NCBI GenBank assembly: GCA_029287275.1
Contig: JARFRL010000071.1
Span: 1 to 6,373 of the forward strand
DNA from: Pontiella desulfatans
GTDB lineage: Bacteria > Verrucomicrobiota > Kiritimatiellia > Kiritimatiellales > Pontiellaceae
Direction of reading: 5' to 3'
DNA: 6,373 nucleotides
The translations under genes were made by a program, and so were the position numbers. Positions 1 through 5,934 of this stretch are shown one piece after another. A model generated the notes under the pieces. That model did not search any database. It was not told where the DNA came from and saw only the letters and a program-made list of their open reading frames with translations. Each line of letters starts with the position of its first letter. Position 1 is the stretch's first letter.

Positions 1-378
1 AAAATCGCGGGGTTGATCGACGACAATCCAGGGCTGTATCGTAAAATCGTGTATGGATATCCCGTGCTCGGGCGTTTCGACGAGGTGGAACGCGTGATTC
101 AGGAAAACGGCATCACCGAGGTGATTTTCACGCACCATTACAGCGAGGAGCTGCGCGCCGAAATTCTGGCCCTTAAGTCGAAATATAATCTCTTGATCCG
201 CGACTTCGTGTTCGTGTTGCGCGACCTCACCGAGGCGGGCGCCTGCCGCGGCATCGTCAAACCCTATTCCGTGGACGAGATCGACTGCCGCAGCCTTTGC
301 GCCCGGCACGACCACGAGGTGGAGCGGTCGGCCCAAGAAAAGGCCGACGAAAGCCGACCCGTCGCGGCGACTGAATAA
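1..378 (+). CDS. C-terminal part of a Rossmann-like (CoA/NAD-binding type) domain protein, probably polysaccharide biosynthesis (5' end outside window)
   Basis: The reading frame is open from base 1 and ends at TAA 376-378, giving 125 residues of a longer protein. The first visible residues read KIAGLIDDNPGLYRK, then GYPVLG and an E-rich helix leading to ITEVIF. This is the beta-strand/acidic-turn/helix pattern of CoA_binding_3-like domains ('G-x-DDdP...G-x-PVLG...') found in sugar-nucleotide and glycan biosynthesis proteins. The stretch after it (GIVKPY, then a charged tail rich in E, K and R) looks like the natural C-terminus. In CapD/WbpM-type dehydratases this kind of domain is N-terminal, so its C-terminal position here fits better with a fusion such as a WecA/MraY-like glycosyl-1-phosphate transferase carrying an appended Rossmann domain. 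That is inference, because the N-terminal part is not visible. The gene faces proA convergently with only 7 bp between stop codons, so no dedicated terminator fits in the gap. Confidence 0.6.
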   Translation, partial: KIAGLIDDNPGLYRKIVYGYPVLGRFDEVERVIQENGITEVIFTHHYSEELRAEILALKSKYNLLIRDFVFVLRDLTEAGACRGIVKPYSVDEIDCRSLCARHDHEVERSAQEKADESRPVAATE

Positions 379-385
379 AAACCGT

Positions 386-1642
386 CTACGCGCGGATCTG
401 CCCCTTGCCCTCGATCACGTACTTGTAGGTCGTGAGCTCCTCAAGCCCCATCGGCCCGCGGGCGTGCAGTTTGTCGGTGCTCACGCCGATCTCGGCGCCC
501 ATGCCGAACTCCGCGCCGTCGGTGAAACGCGTCGAGGCGTTCACGTAAACGGCCGCGGCGTCCACCTCGTTCAGGAACCGGACGGCGGCTTTGTCGTTTT
601 CCGTCACGATCGCGTCCGAATGGCCGGAGCCAAAAGTGTTGATGTGCTCGATCGCCGCGGTCAGGCCGTCCACCACGCGGATCGAGACGATCAGATCAAC
701 GTACTCCGTCGACCAATCCGCCTCCGTCGCGGGTTTCGCCGTTCCAATCAGCTGGCAGGTGGCGTTGTCGCCGCGGATCTCGACGCCATGTTGGTCGAAA
801 ACCTCGCCCATCTTCGGCAGGAACTCCGCCGCGACGTCTTGGTGGACCAGCAGGGTTTCCATCGCGTTGCAAACGCCGGGGCGCTGGCACTTCGCGTTCT
901 CGGAGATTCGCAGCGCCATCGCCAGATCGGCCGCCGCGTCGACGTAGGTGTGGCAGACGCCGGTGTAGTGCTTGATCACCGGAACGTGCGCCATTTCCAT
1001 CACGGCGCGGATCAGGCTCTCGCCGCCGCGTGGAATGATCAGGTCGAGATGATCGGTCATCTGGCACATCACTTTGACGGCCTCGCGGTCGATGGTGGGA
1101 ATCAGTTGAATACAGTTCGCGGGCATGCCCTTGCTTTCGCCGCCCGTTCGCATCGCGTCCGCGATCGCCAGGTTCGAATGGATCGCCTCCTTGCCGCCGC
1201 GCAGAATGACCGCGTTGGAGGTCTTGAAGCAGAGCGCCGCCGCGTCGCAGGTGACGTTCGGGCGCGACTCGAAAATAATGCCGATCACGCCGATCGGCAC
1301 GCGCCGCTTGTGAATCTCCAGCCCGTTCGGGCGGTTCCAGGTGCTGATCTCCTCGCCGACCGGATCGTTCAGCACCGCGACGTCGCGCAGCCCTTTGATC
1401 ATCGAGTCGATCCGCGCGTCGGTCAGTTCCAGCCGATCGAGCATCGCGTTGGTGAGTCCGGCGGCGCGGCCGGCCGCGAGATCCTTGTGGTTCTCGGCCT
1501 GAATCAAGGCGCGCCGCGCGTCCAGCTCCTCGGCCATCGCGTCGAGGATCGCGTTTTTCTTGCGGGTCGAAAGCTTCGCCAGTTCGCGGCTGGCCGCTTT
1601 CGCGTCCGCGCCGATTTTCAAAACCTGTTCTTTAACGTTCAT
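386..1642 (-). CDS. proA: Gamma-glutamyl phosphate reductase (glutamate-5-semialdehyde dehydrogenase)
   Basis: This cytoplasmic enzyme reduces gamma-glutamyl phosphate to glutamate-5-semialdehyde with NADPH, the second step of proline synthesis, taking the product of ProB. The 418-aa length is typical of the family. Visible signatures are the nucleotide-binding region with IGVIGIIFESRPNVT (about residues 117-131) and LRGGKEA (147-153). Next comes the catalytic segment QRPGVCNAMETLL (253-265) with nucleophile Cys258. The ProA family signature starts at Val324 and runs V-x5-A-I-x-H-I-x2-F-G-S-G-H-S-D-x-I. The C-terminal block with FGMGAEIGVSTDKLHARGP (379-397) is also characteristic. The ATG at 1640-1642 is preceded by AAGGA (1650-1654 on the complementary strand, 7-nt spacing), which supports this start. 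The gene lies 13 nt downstream of the proB stop and is surely co-transcribed with it. Nothing is broken or missing. Confidence 0.97.
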   Translation of the reverse strand: MNVKEQVLKIGADAKAASRELAKLSTRKKNAILDAMAEELDARRALIQAENHKDLAAGRAAGLTNAMLDRLELTDARIDSMIKGLRDVAVLNDPVGEEISTWNRPNGLEIHKRRVPIGVIGIIFESRPNVTCDAAALCFKTSNAVILRGGKEAIHSNLAIADAMRTGGESKGMPANCIQLIPTIDREAVKVMCQMTDHLDLIIPRGGESLIRAVMEMAHVPVIKHYTGVCHTYVDAAADLAMALRISENAKCQRPGVCNAMETLLVHQDVAAEFLPKMGEVFDQHGVEIRGDNATCQLIGTAKPATEADWSTEYVDLIVSIRVVDGLTAAIEHINTFGSGHSDAIVTENDKAAVRFLNEVDAAAVYVNASTRFTDGAEFGMGAEIGVSTDKLHARGPMGLEELTTYKYVIEGKGQIRA

Positions 1643-1655
1643 ATGGGTTTCCTTT
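1643..1655 (-). promoter_or_regulatory. Ribosome binding site in the proB-proA gap
   Basis: The 13-nt gap between the proB TAA and the proA ATG contains AAGGA (1650-1654, read on the minus strand) seven nucleotides before the start. The site fixes the proA start and implies independent initiation on a shared proBA message rather than coupling through overlapping codons. Confidence 0.7.
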
Positions 1656-2744
1656 TTAAAGCATCACCAGATTGTCGCGGTGAACAACCTCGCCGGCCTT
1701 GCCGGTGGTTTTATGTCCTTTGAGCGCGTCGATTTCGCGGCTGTCGAATTCAACCAGCCCGTGCGCCAGCAGCGTTCCATCCACCGATTGGATATCGACC
1801 ATGGCGCCGATTTCGAACGCGCCGCGGACTTCCTTCACGCCGACCGGCAGCAGGCTTTTGCCCTTGTTCATCGCCTCCACGGCGCCGTCGTCCACGACCA
1901 GACGCCCCTCGGCGCGGTTGAAAAACGCGATCCATTGCTTGCGATTCGAAATGTTTCCTTCTTTCGGGAAAAGCAGCGTGCCTTCGTCCTCGCCCGCGAG
2001 AATCCGGCTCAGCGCGCCGGGTTTCCGGCCGTTGGCGATCACGACCGGCACGCCGTTGCGCGCCGCGATTTGGGCCGACTCCAGCTTCGAGGCCATTCCG
2101 CCCGTCGACAATAGGTCGGCCTTGTCGGCGACCCAATCCAGCACGCCGTCATCGACTTCCTCGATGAAGGAGACCCGCTCGTTGTTTTCATCGCGCAGGC
2201 CGTCCGTCGTGCTCAGTAGCACCAGCGCGTCCGCGTCGATCAGGATCGCGACGAGCGCGGCGAGCACGTCGTTGTCGCCGAACTTGATCTCTTCGGTGGA
2301 GATCGCGTCGTTTTCGTTGATGATTGGAACGATGCCGTTCGAGATGAGATTGAGCAGCGTGTTGCGCGCGTTCAGATGACGTTCGCGGTGCTTGAGCGCG
2401 TCGTGCGTCAGCAGCACCTGGCCGATCAGGCAGTCGTTCGCGCTGAAGAGGGAATCGTACGCGCTCATCAGGCGGATTTGCCCGACGGCCGCGGCCATTT
2501 GCAGATCCGCCATCGCCTTGGGGCGCGTTTTTCGGCCGAGCGCCTGAAGCCCGGCGCCGATCGCGCCCGACGAAACGAACGCGACCTCGCCGCCGTCCTT
2601 CCGGAGGGCCGCGAGCTCGTCCACGAGCTGTTTCAACTGCGCCTCGTCCGGGCGGCCGCTGCTTTCAACGAGCACTTTACTGCCCGCCTTGACGACGATC
2701 CGTTTCGCGGTTTTGAGCGCGTCTCTATGTGATTTATGAACCAT
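1656..2744 (-). CDS. proB: Glutamate 5-kinase with C-terminal PUA domain
   Basis: This enzyme phosphorylates L-glutamate on its gamma-carboxyl with ATP, the committed and usually proline-inhibited step of proline synthesis. The protein has 362 residues, typical of the two-domain form. The amino-acid-kinase domain (about 12-260) shows the phosphate-binding KAGSKVL (19-25), VSSGAIGAG (57-65), LNARNT (124-129), INENDAIST (142-150), FGDND (155-159) and STGGMASKLESAQIA (213-227). A PUA domain occupies roughly 280-360, with SLLPVGVKEVRGAFEIG then the terminal HRDNLV. Lys19, Asn143, Asp157, Asp159 and Lys220 align with catalytic or binding residues of E. coli ProB (K10, N134, D148, D150, K217). Glu152 and Lys154 keep the E143/K145 positions. 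The position equivalent to E. coli Asp107 is Ala116 (see findings). The ATG at 2742-2744 has a GAAGG Shine-Dalgarno (2749-2753, minus strand) at a short 4-nt spacing. It is first in the operon with proA. Confidence 0.97.
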   Translation of the reverse strand: MVHKSHRDALKTAKRIVVKAGSKVLVESSGRPDEAQLKQLVDELAALRKDGGEVAFVSSGAIGAGLQALGRKTRPKAMADLQMAAAVGQIRLMSAYDSLFSANDCLIGQVLLTHDALKHRERHLNARNTLLNLISNGIVPIINENDAISTEEIKFGDNDVLAALVAILIDADALVLLSTTDGLRDENNERVSFIEEVDDGVLDWVADKADLLSTGGMASKLESAQIAARNGVPVVIANGRKPGALSRILAGEDEGTLLFPKEGNISNRKQWIAFFNRAEGRLVVDDGAVEAMNKGKSLLPVGVKEVRGAFEIGAMVDIQSVDGTLLAHGLVEFDSREIDALKGHKTTGKAGEVVHRDNLVML

Positions 2745-2860
2745 TAAACCTTCACTGAATTCGCTAAATTAGTCGTAGGTGCTAACACATCGCCCTGATT
2801 TTGTCGAGGCGGCGCGTCAATCGGGTTTGCAAGGCCCGCGGGTTCCGCTAGATTGGTCGG
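2745..2860. other. Divergent intergenic region between proB and rsmD
   Basis: These 116 bp must hold the promoters of both proBA (leftward) and rsmD-coaD (rightward), because the genes diverge. The part near proB is AT-richer and contains CTAA-A-TTAG (2764-2772), a 4-bp inverted repeat with a one-base centre. On the minus strand TTGACG (2815-2820) resembles a -35 box, but no convincing -10 lies 16-18 nt downstream of it. The part near rsmD is GC-rich and carries the palindrome CCCGCGGG (2835-2842). No attenuator-like hairpin with a U-run, and no riboswitch that I recognise, is present. Confidence 0.55.
2827..2854 (+). promoter_or_regulatory. Possible sigma-70-like promoter for rsmD-coaD
   Basis: TTGCAA (2827-2832) and TAGATT (2849-2854) are separated by 16 nt and each match four of six consensus bases. 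Transcription starting six to seven bases beyond the -10 would begin at or next to the rsmD ATG (2861). No Shine-Dalgarno is visible upstream of rsmD, which fits a leaderless or nearly leaderless message. The boxes are weak and the host's promoter consensus is unknown, so this is tentative. Confidence 0.3.
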
Positions 2861-3421
2861 ATGAGAATTACGAGTGGAATACTGCGGAACCGTCGCTTCA
2901 ACGTGCCCGACCAAGAGGTGCGGCCCACGATGGAGGCGGTGCGCGAGGCGATTTTTTCGTCGTTGGGCGGCACGTGCGAAGGGCTGAAGGTGCTGGATCT
3001 GTTCGCGGGGTCCGGCGCGCTGGGCCTGGAGGCGTGGAGCAGGGGAGCGGAGTCGGTCACCTTCGTGGAACAAAACGCGACCGTCTGGAAAAACCTCCAG
3101 AAAAACATCGATGCGCTGGCGACCGCCGAGCTGGGAAAAACGCGGGCCGCGCGGCACGACGCGCTCCGCTGGCTCGACCGCGCGTCGGAGCGGTTCGATC
3201 TGATTTTGGCGGACCCGCCGTACGACCTGCCCGACGCGATGGCCAACACGCTCGCGGGAATCGCCCATGGTTCGGTTTTGACAGAGGGCGGGACGGTGGT
3301 GTACGAGATGCGTTCCAAGGGCGATCCGGTTGTTTCCGATGAGTGGTCGGTGTCGCGTGATAAGAAGTATGGCAAAACGCGCGTCCTGATACTTAAATTG
3401 AAAACCGAGGATGAATCATGA
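2861..3421 (+). CDS. rsmD: 16S rRNA (guanine(966)-N2)-methyltransferase RsmD
   Basis: This SAM-dependent enzyme methylates N2 of G966 in 16S rRNA during small-subunit assembly. The 186-aa protein is of family length and is a single Rossmann-fold methyltransferase. The N-terminus MRITSGILRNRRF and the RPTMEAVREAIFSSL block (21-35) are the RsmD-specific rRNA-binding/N-terminal signature. Motif I is VLDLFAGSGALGLEA (44-58), followed by SRGA and the acidic end of strand 2 in VTFVE (66-70). The catalytic DPPY tetrad is at 118-121, preceded by FDLILA. The start at 2861 matches the usual family N-terminus (M-R-I-x-S/T-G), although only a poor GG-containing sequence lies upstream. Its stop overlaps the coaD start in ATGA, so the two are translationally coupled. 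The rsmD-coaD pairing is common in bacteria. Confidence 0.96.
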   Translation: MRITSGILRNRRFNVPDQEVRPTMEAVREAIFSSLGGTCEGLKVLDLFAGSGALGLEAWSRGAESVTFVEQNATVWKNLQKNIDALATAELGKTRAARHDALRWLDRASERFDLILADPPYDLPDAMANTLAGIAHGSVLTEGGTVVYEMRSKGDPVVSDEWSVSRDKKYGKTRVLILKLKTEDES

Positions 3422-3897
3422 ATGAAGCCGCCATGTGCGCGGGCACGTTCGACCCCATTACGATGGGGCACTTGGACGTCATTGAACGCGCTTGCCGAAT
3501 ATTTCCCCGCGTGGTGATCGCCGTCGCGGTCAGCGCCGGCAAACAGCCCTTGTTCTCGCTGGACGAGCGCATGGAGCTCGTCAGGGAATCAACGGCGCAT
3601 TTGAAAGGAATCGAGGTGGCGCCGTTCGAGGGGTTGCTGGTGAATTTCGTTGAGTCCCAGGGCATCCGGGTCATCGTCCGCGGCCTGCGGGCGTTCTCCG
3701 ATTTCGAGTATGAATTCCAGATGGCGCTCACCAACCGGAAGCTGAAACCCGAGATCGAGACGATCTTTCTGATGCCGAAGCAGGACTACTCCTACGTCAG
3801 CTCCAGCAACGTCCGCGAAGTGGCCCAACTCGGCGGCGACAGCTCGCTGTTCGTGCCGCCGCCGGTGCAGGCCGCGCTGAAGGCCCGCTTTGGTTAG
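3418..3897 (+). CDS. coaD: Phosphopantetheine adenylyltransferase
   Basis: CoaD transfers AMP from ATP to 4'-phosphopantetheine to give dephospho-CoA, the penultimate step of coenzyme A synthesis in the cytoplasm. The 159-aa length is standard. The nucleotidyltransferase motif is GTFDPITMGH (9-18), with the T/HxGH His18. Lys42 lies in SAGKQP. The block VRGLRAFSDFEYEFQMA (87-103) contains Arg88 and Arg91. YSYVSSSNVREVA (124-136) is the C-terminal ATP-binding SSSxVRE motif. All these residues sit at the same numbers as in E. coli CoaD, which supports the start at 3418. A GAGGA sequence (3407-3411) lies seven bases upstream, inside the end of rsmD. The rsmD TGA overlaps the coaD ATG as ATGA. The 3' end overlaps the convergent neighbour's stop codon by 4 bp. 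Confidence 0.97.
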   Translation: MNEAAMCAGTFDPITMGHLDVIERACRIFPRVVIAVAVSAGKQPLFSLDERMELVRESTAHLKGIEVAPFEGLLVNFVESQGIRVIVRGLRAFSDFEYEFQMALTNRKLKPEIETIFLMPKQDYSYVSSSNVREVAQLGGDSSLFVPPPVQAALKARFG

Positions 3898-5159
3898 TGA
3901 CGTCCGTCGCAGGCGGCCTCGACCTCGTGTCGGTGCGCTCCCAGCGAAATGACGACCTGAACATATCCCTCCCACACGTTTTCCGAGCCCGTTTCGGTCT
4001 CGTAATCGCCGTTGTTGATCTGAAAGCGAAGGAGCGATTTAGGTGAAGGGCTGAAATCGAGCATGGCGGACGCGCGCCAGCTATCGCCGAAATTCTCCCG
4101 AGCCTCTCCCGGTTCCTGAACATCATTGACCAGTCCGGCCTGCTCCCACCTCAGCCCGCTCCGCCATCGGGGCAGGAAGCCATACAGACCTTGTACATAA
4201 TATCCATCCTGGCTGGAATCGAGAGCGCCCCCGAGCGGAGCAAGCGGATCGTCGGACGCGACCAACTCTAGATCCTTGTTTCGATAGAAGTATTCACTCT
4301 GGATGGTGAGGTTTCCTTGGCCGCGGTCGCCGTGGGCGTCATGGCGGAACAGCGCGTCGATCCCGGCGAAATAGGAGCTTCCGTCCAGATAGTTGAAACT
4401 CGCCGGCGTTTCTTCATGCGTTTCCTGATGGATGCCCGCGCCGCCGAACAGTCCGAAACGAAGCGTATGCGCATGGCCCAGATCCGGCCCGGCCTTCAGC
4501 CACCCGACACCCAGCCGGGGCCCGTCATGGGAAGGGAGGTTCTCTCCGCTCTCATCGGCGAACATGCGTTCGTTGTTTCCCTGAAAGGCTTCCACGCCGA
4601 CCTGCAGCGTAAAGGGGGAATTCATTTGCCAGCTTCCCTGAACGCCGACGTCGTTCAGACCGTGGCCACCTAGGGTTAGTTCGTAAACGAGGGGCTGGTC
4701 GGCAAAGCTCCACTGGTGCGGATGCTGGGCGTTTATGATGCCGAAATCGCTGAAAAACTTGCCGCCTTTAATCGTGAAACCCCAAGGAAGGGCCGTGGTC
4801 TCGAATAGGGCGGTCTCCACTTCAGCCTCTTCCGCGTTGAACGCGAAAACGGCCTCGGCCGAGAAATAACCGTCCACCTCTCCGGAAAGGTAGAGCTCCA
4901 CTTCCCGCAGGTTGAAACCGTTTTCCTGACCGTGGGCATGTTCCTCTTCCGCGTGCCCATGCCCGAACCCCGGCATTTCTTCTTTTATGTGTGGGAGGCC
5001 TTCATCCGAACTCTCAGAATAGAGGTTCGCGTCGACCACGACTCCGATGGCCGGATTGAGTTCTTCAATATATTTTTGAGCGCCGTGCTCGTGTTCATTT
5101 TGGGCCGATGCGGCCGCGGTTAATCCCGCCGACAACGCCGCGATATAGTTCATCTTCAT
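3894..5159 (-). CDS. His-rich outer-membrane beta-barrel (porin-like) protein, possibly metal-related
   Basis: This is a 421-aa exported protein. A signal peptide (MKMNYIAALSAGLTAAASA, predicted cleavage after Ala19 at ASA|Q) precedes a mature chain full of alternating aromatic/hydrophobic beta-strand patterns, as in VELYLSGEVDGYFSAEAVFAF and YYVQGLYGFLPRWRSGLRW. I count 20 histidines. Several cluster in acidic loops (NEHEHG 21-26, GHGHAEEEHAHG 66-77, HDAHGD 273-278), and there is a central block QHPHQWSFADQPLVYE (145-160) then GGHGLND (164-170). This organisation recalls porin-like proteins that in other diderm bacteria sit in zinc-regulated loci, but that assignment is from memory of the family. 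A transport or metal-binding role is inference. GGAG six bases before the ATG selects Met1 over Met3. The C-terminus lacks the usual terminal aromatic and carries a 14-residue tail overlapping coaD. The gene follows a small Cys/His-rich gene with a 54-nt gap and is probably co-transcribed with it. Confidence 0.75.
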   Translation of the reverse strand: MKMNYIAALSAGLTAAASAQNEHEHGAQKYIEELNPAIGVVVDANLYSESSDEGLPHIKEEMPGFGHGHAEEEHAHGQENGFNLREVELYLSGEVDGYFSAEAVFAFNAEEAEVETALFETTALPWGFTIKGGKFFSDFGIINAQHPHQWSFADQPLVYELTLGGHGLNDVGVQGSWQMNSPFTLQVGVEAFQGNNERMFADESGENLPSHDGPRLGVGWLKAGPDLGHAHTLRFGLFGGAGIHQETHEETPASFNYLDGSSYFAGIDALFRHDAHGDRGQGNLTIQSEYFYRNKDLELVASDDPLAPLGGALDSSQDGYYVQGLYGFLPRWRSGLRWEQAGLVNDVQEPGEARENFGDSWRASAMLDFSPSPKSLLRFQINNGDYETETGSENVWEGYVQVVISLGAHRHEVEAACDGRH

Positions 5160-5165
5160 GCTTTT

Positions 5166-5169
5166 CTCC
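5166..5169 (-). promoter_or_regulatory. Ribosome binding site of the outer-membrane protein gene
   Basis: GGAG on the minus strand lies six bases before the ATG at 5157-5159. It would be twelve bases from the alternative in-frame ATG at 5151-5153, so the upstream methionine is the better start. Confidence 0.65.
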
Positions 5170-5178
5170 GTGTTTAAT

Positions 5179-5226
5179 TATGACTGATCACCGCGCGATG
5201 CGGCTTGTTGTTGTCAAACAGTCATA
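5179..5226. repeat. 8-bp inverted repeat around the gap between the small protein and the OMP gene
   Basis: TATGACTG (5179-5186) and CAGTCATA (5219-5226) are exact reverse complements separated by 32 bp. The enclosed segment contains a smaller CCGC/GCGG stem (5191-5194 and 5200-5203, 5-base loop). The right arm lies within the last codons of the small-protein gene, just before its stop. The left arm is about 20 bp upstream of the OMP start codon. It could fold in the message as a branched hairpin or act as a dyad protein-binding site. No U-run follows it, so it is not a normal terminator. Confidence 0.45.
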
Positions 5227-5552
5227 TACGGAGGGGCGCGGGCTTTGTGCTCAAAACAGATGGGCGCGTCGGCTATCACGCTAGCCCGGTGGGCTTGGGA
5301 GGCTAAGGTGAGGTGGAAACCGGAAAAGCTGAAGGCCGTCGGAACATCCGAGAGAAGAATCGTCAGGTGGCACAACGAGCATTCATCCCCCGAATCCGAT
5401 TTGGAATCTTGGTCCGAGGGGTCGTGCCGACAGCCGTGATGGCCTTCCGCGGCCTCGGCATGATCCGAGGCGTGCAGCGGCATGTGCCCATAGGGCAGCA
5501 GCACCATCGTGAGAAAGTACAGGACAACCAGCATGGATCGCGGCGCGGTCAT
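5214..5552 (-). CDS. Small Cys/His-rich exported or membrane-anchored protein (resembles DUF2946-type proteins)
   Basis: I do not recognise a characterised family for this 112-aa protein. The N-terminus has a hydrophobic segment (about 7-20, MLVVLYFLTMVLLP) that would act as a signal peptide or anchor. It is followed by a His-rich acidic region (H23, H27, H31, H38, H39, C41, H43) and a CSLCH motif (58-62). A second hydrophobic/amphipathic stretch (63-95) and the tail ARAPPYM follow. This layout (hydrophobic start, His/Asp linker, a C-x2-C pair, an 'RAPP' end) recalls small DUF2946-like proteins often seen beside metal-transport genes. The similarity is by eye. It lies directly upstream of the His-rich outer-membrane protein on the same strand. 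No Shine-Dalgarno precedes the ATG at 5550-5552, nor Met7 or Met16, so the start is uncertain. Composition and context favour a real gene over a shadow: no other coding frame competes here. A metal-binding role is inferred. Confidence 0.6.
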   Translation of the reverse strand: MTAPRSMLVVLYFLTMVLLPYGHMPLHASDHAEAAEGHHGCRHDPSDQDSKSDSGDECSLCHLTILLSDVPTAFSFSGFHLTLASQAHRASVIADAPICFEHKARAPPYMTV

Positions 5553-5699
5553 AAGCGCGTAGAAGATAAGAATGTGATCATTGGGTCAAGCATCAAGTGG
5601 CACCATAACAGTCCGGTATCACGCGGTCTGGATATTAGTCGAAAAACCCGGTTGCTTTCCGAAAATCAAGTGTGTAGCTTTCCCGACTCGTTCCATTTA
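5553..5699. other. Divergent intergenic region between the small-protein gene and tRNA-Ser
   Basis: This 147-bp stretch must contain the leftward promoter for the small-protein/OMP unit and the rightward promoter for the tRNA genes. Rightward, two weak pairs have 17-nt spacing: TTGGGT (5581-5586) with CATAAC (5604-5609), and TTGCTT (5652-5657) with TAGCTT (5675-5680). The second would start transcription about a dozen bases before the mature tRNA-Ser. Leftward, TTGACC (5584-5589) and TATCTT (5563-5568) are only 15 nt apart, which is poor. I could not find a Zur- or Fur-like dyad of convincing length. No gene fits in this stretch. Confidence 0.45.
5652..5680 (+). promoter_or_regulatory. Possible tRNA promoter
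   Basis: TTGCTT (5652-5657) and TAGCTT (5675-5680) have a 17-nt spacer and each match three of six consensus bases. A start near 5687 would give a short leader before the tRNA-Ser 5' end. A C/G-containing discriminator (CCCGAC) follows, as at many stable-RNA promoters. The boxes are weak, so the position is the main argument. Confidence 0.25.
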
Positions 5700-5811
<112 letters not shown>

Positions 5812-5855
5812 TTGGCGCGCCGAAGCCCGGGTAGGGTCGGGCCGTGAATGAAAAC

Positions 5856-5930
5856 GCGAGCGTAGCTCAGTGGTAGAGCTCCACCTTGCCAAGGTGGTTG
5901 TCGAGAGTTCGAATCTCTTCGCTCGCTCCA
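5856..5930 (+). tRNA. tRNA-Gly (anticodon GCC)
   Basis: This is a complete cloverleaf. The acceptor arms are GCGAGCG (5856-5862) and CGCTCGC (5920-5926), with discriminator T (5927), typical of bacterial glycine tRNA, and encoded CCA (5928-5930). The D arm is GCTC...GAGC starting at 5865. The anticodon stem is CCACC/GGTGG (5881-5885, 5893-5897) with loop TTGCCAA and anticodon GCC at 5888-5890, reading GGC and GGU. The T arm is GAGAG-TTCGAAT-CTCTT (5903-5919) with one G-U pair. A strong terminator starts five bases after its end. Confidence 0.98.
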
Positions 5931-5934
5931 TTTT

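Noticed and set aside
464..1723. Long (419-codon) open frame antisense to nearly all of proA
   Set aside because: It is rich in R, A, V, H and D, as expected from the complement of a GC-rich gene. It has no recognisable domain or supporting Shine-Dalgarno, and proA on the other strand has every family motif.
2745..2860. Proline-responsive leader or riboswitch upstream of proB
   Set aside because: The leader is short, has no U-tailed hairpin, no Pro-rich leader peptide, and no riboswitch pattern that I recognise.
5205..5216. TTGACA on the minus strand at 5211-5216 as a -35 box for the OMP gene
   Set aside because: The only decent -10-like sequence (CATAAT) is 29 nt away, far outside the usual 16-18 nt spacing.
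5185..5580. TGATCA palindromes near both minus-strand starts (5185-5190 and 5575-5580) as a shared operator
   Set aside because: The same hexamer also occurs inside proA near 973 and 1035, the flanks differ, and a 6-bp palindrome is expected by chance.
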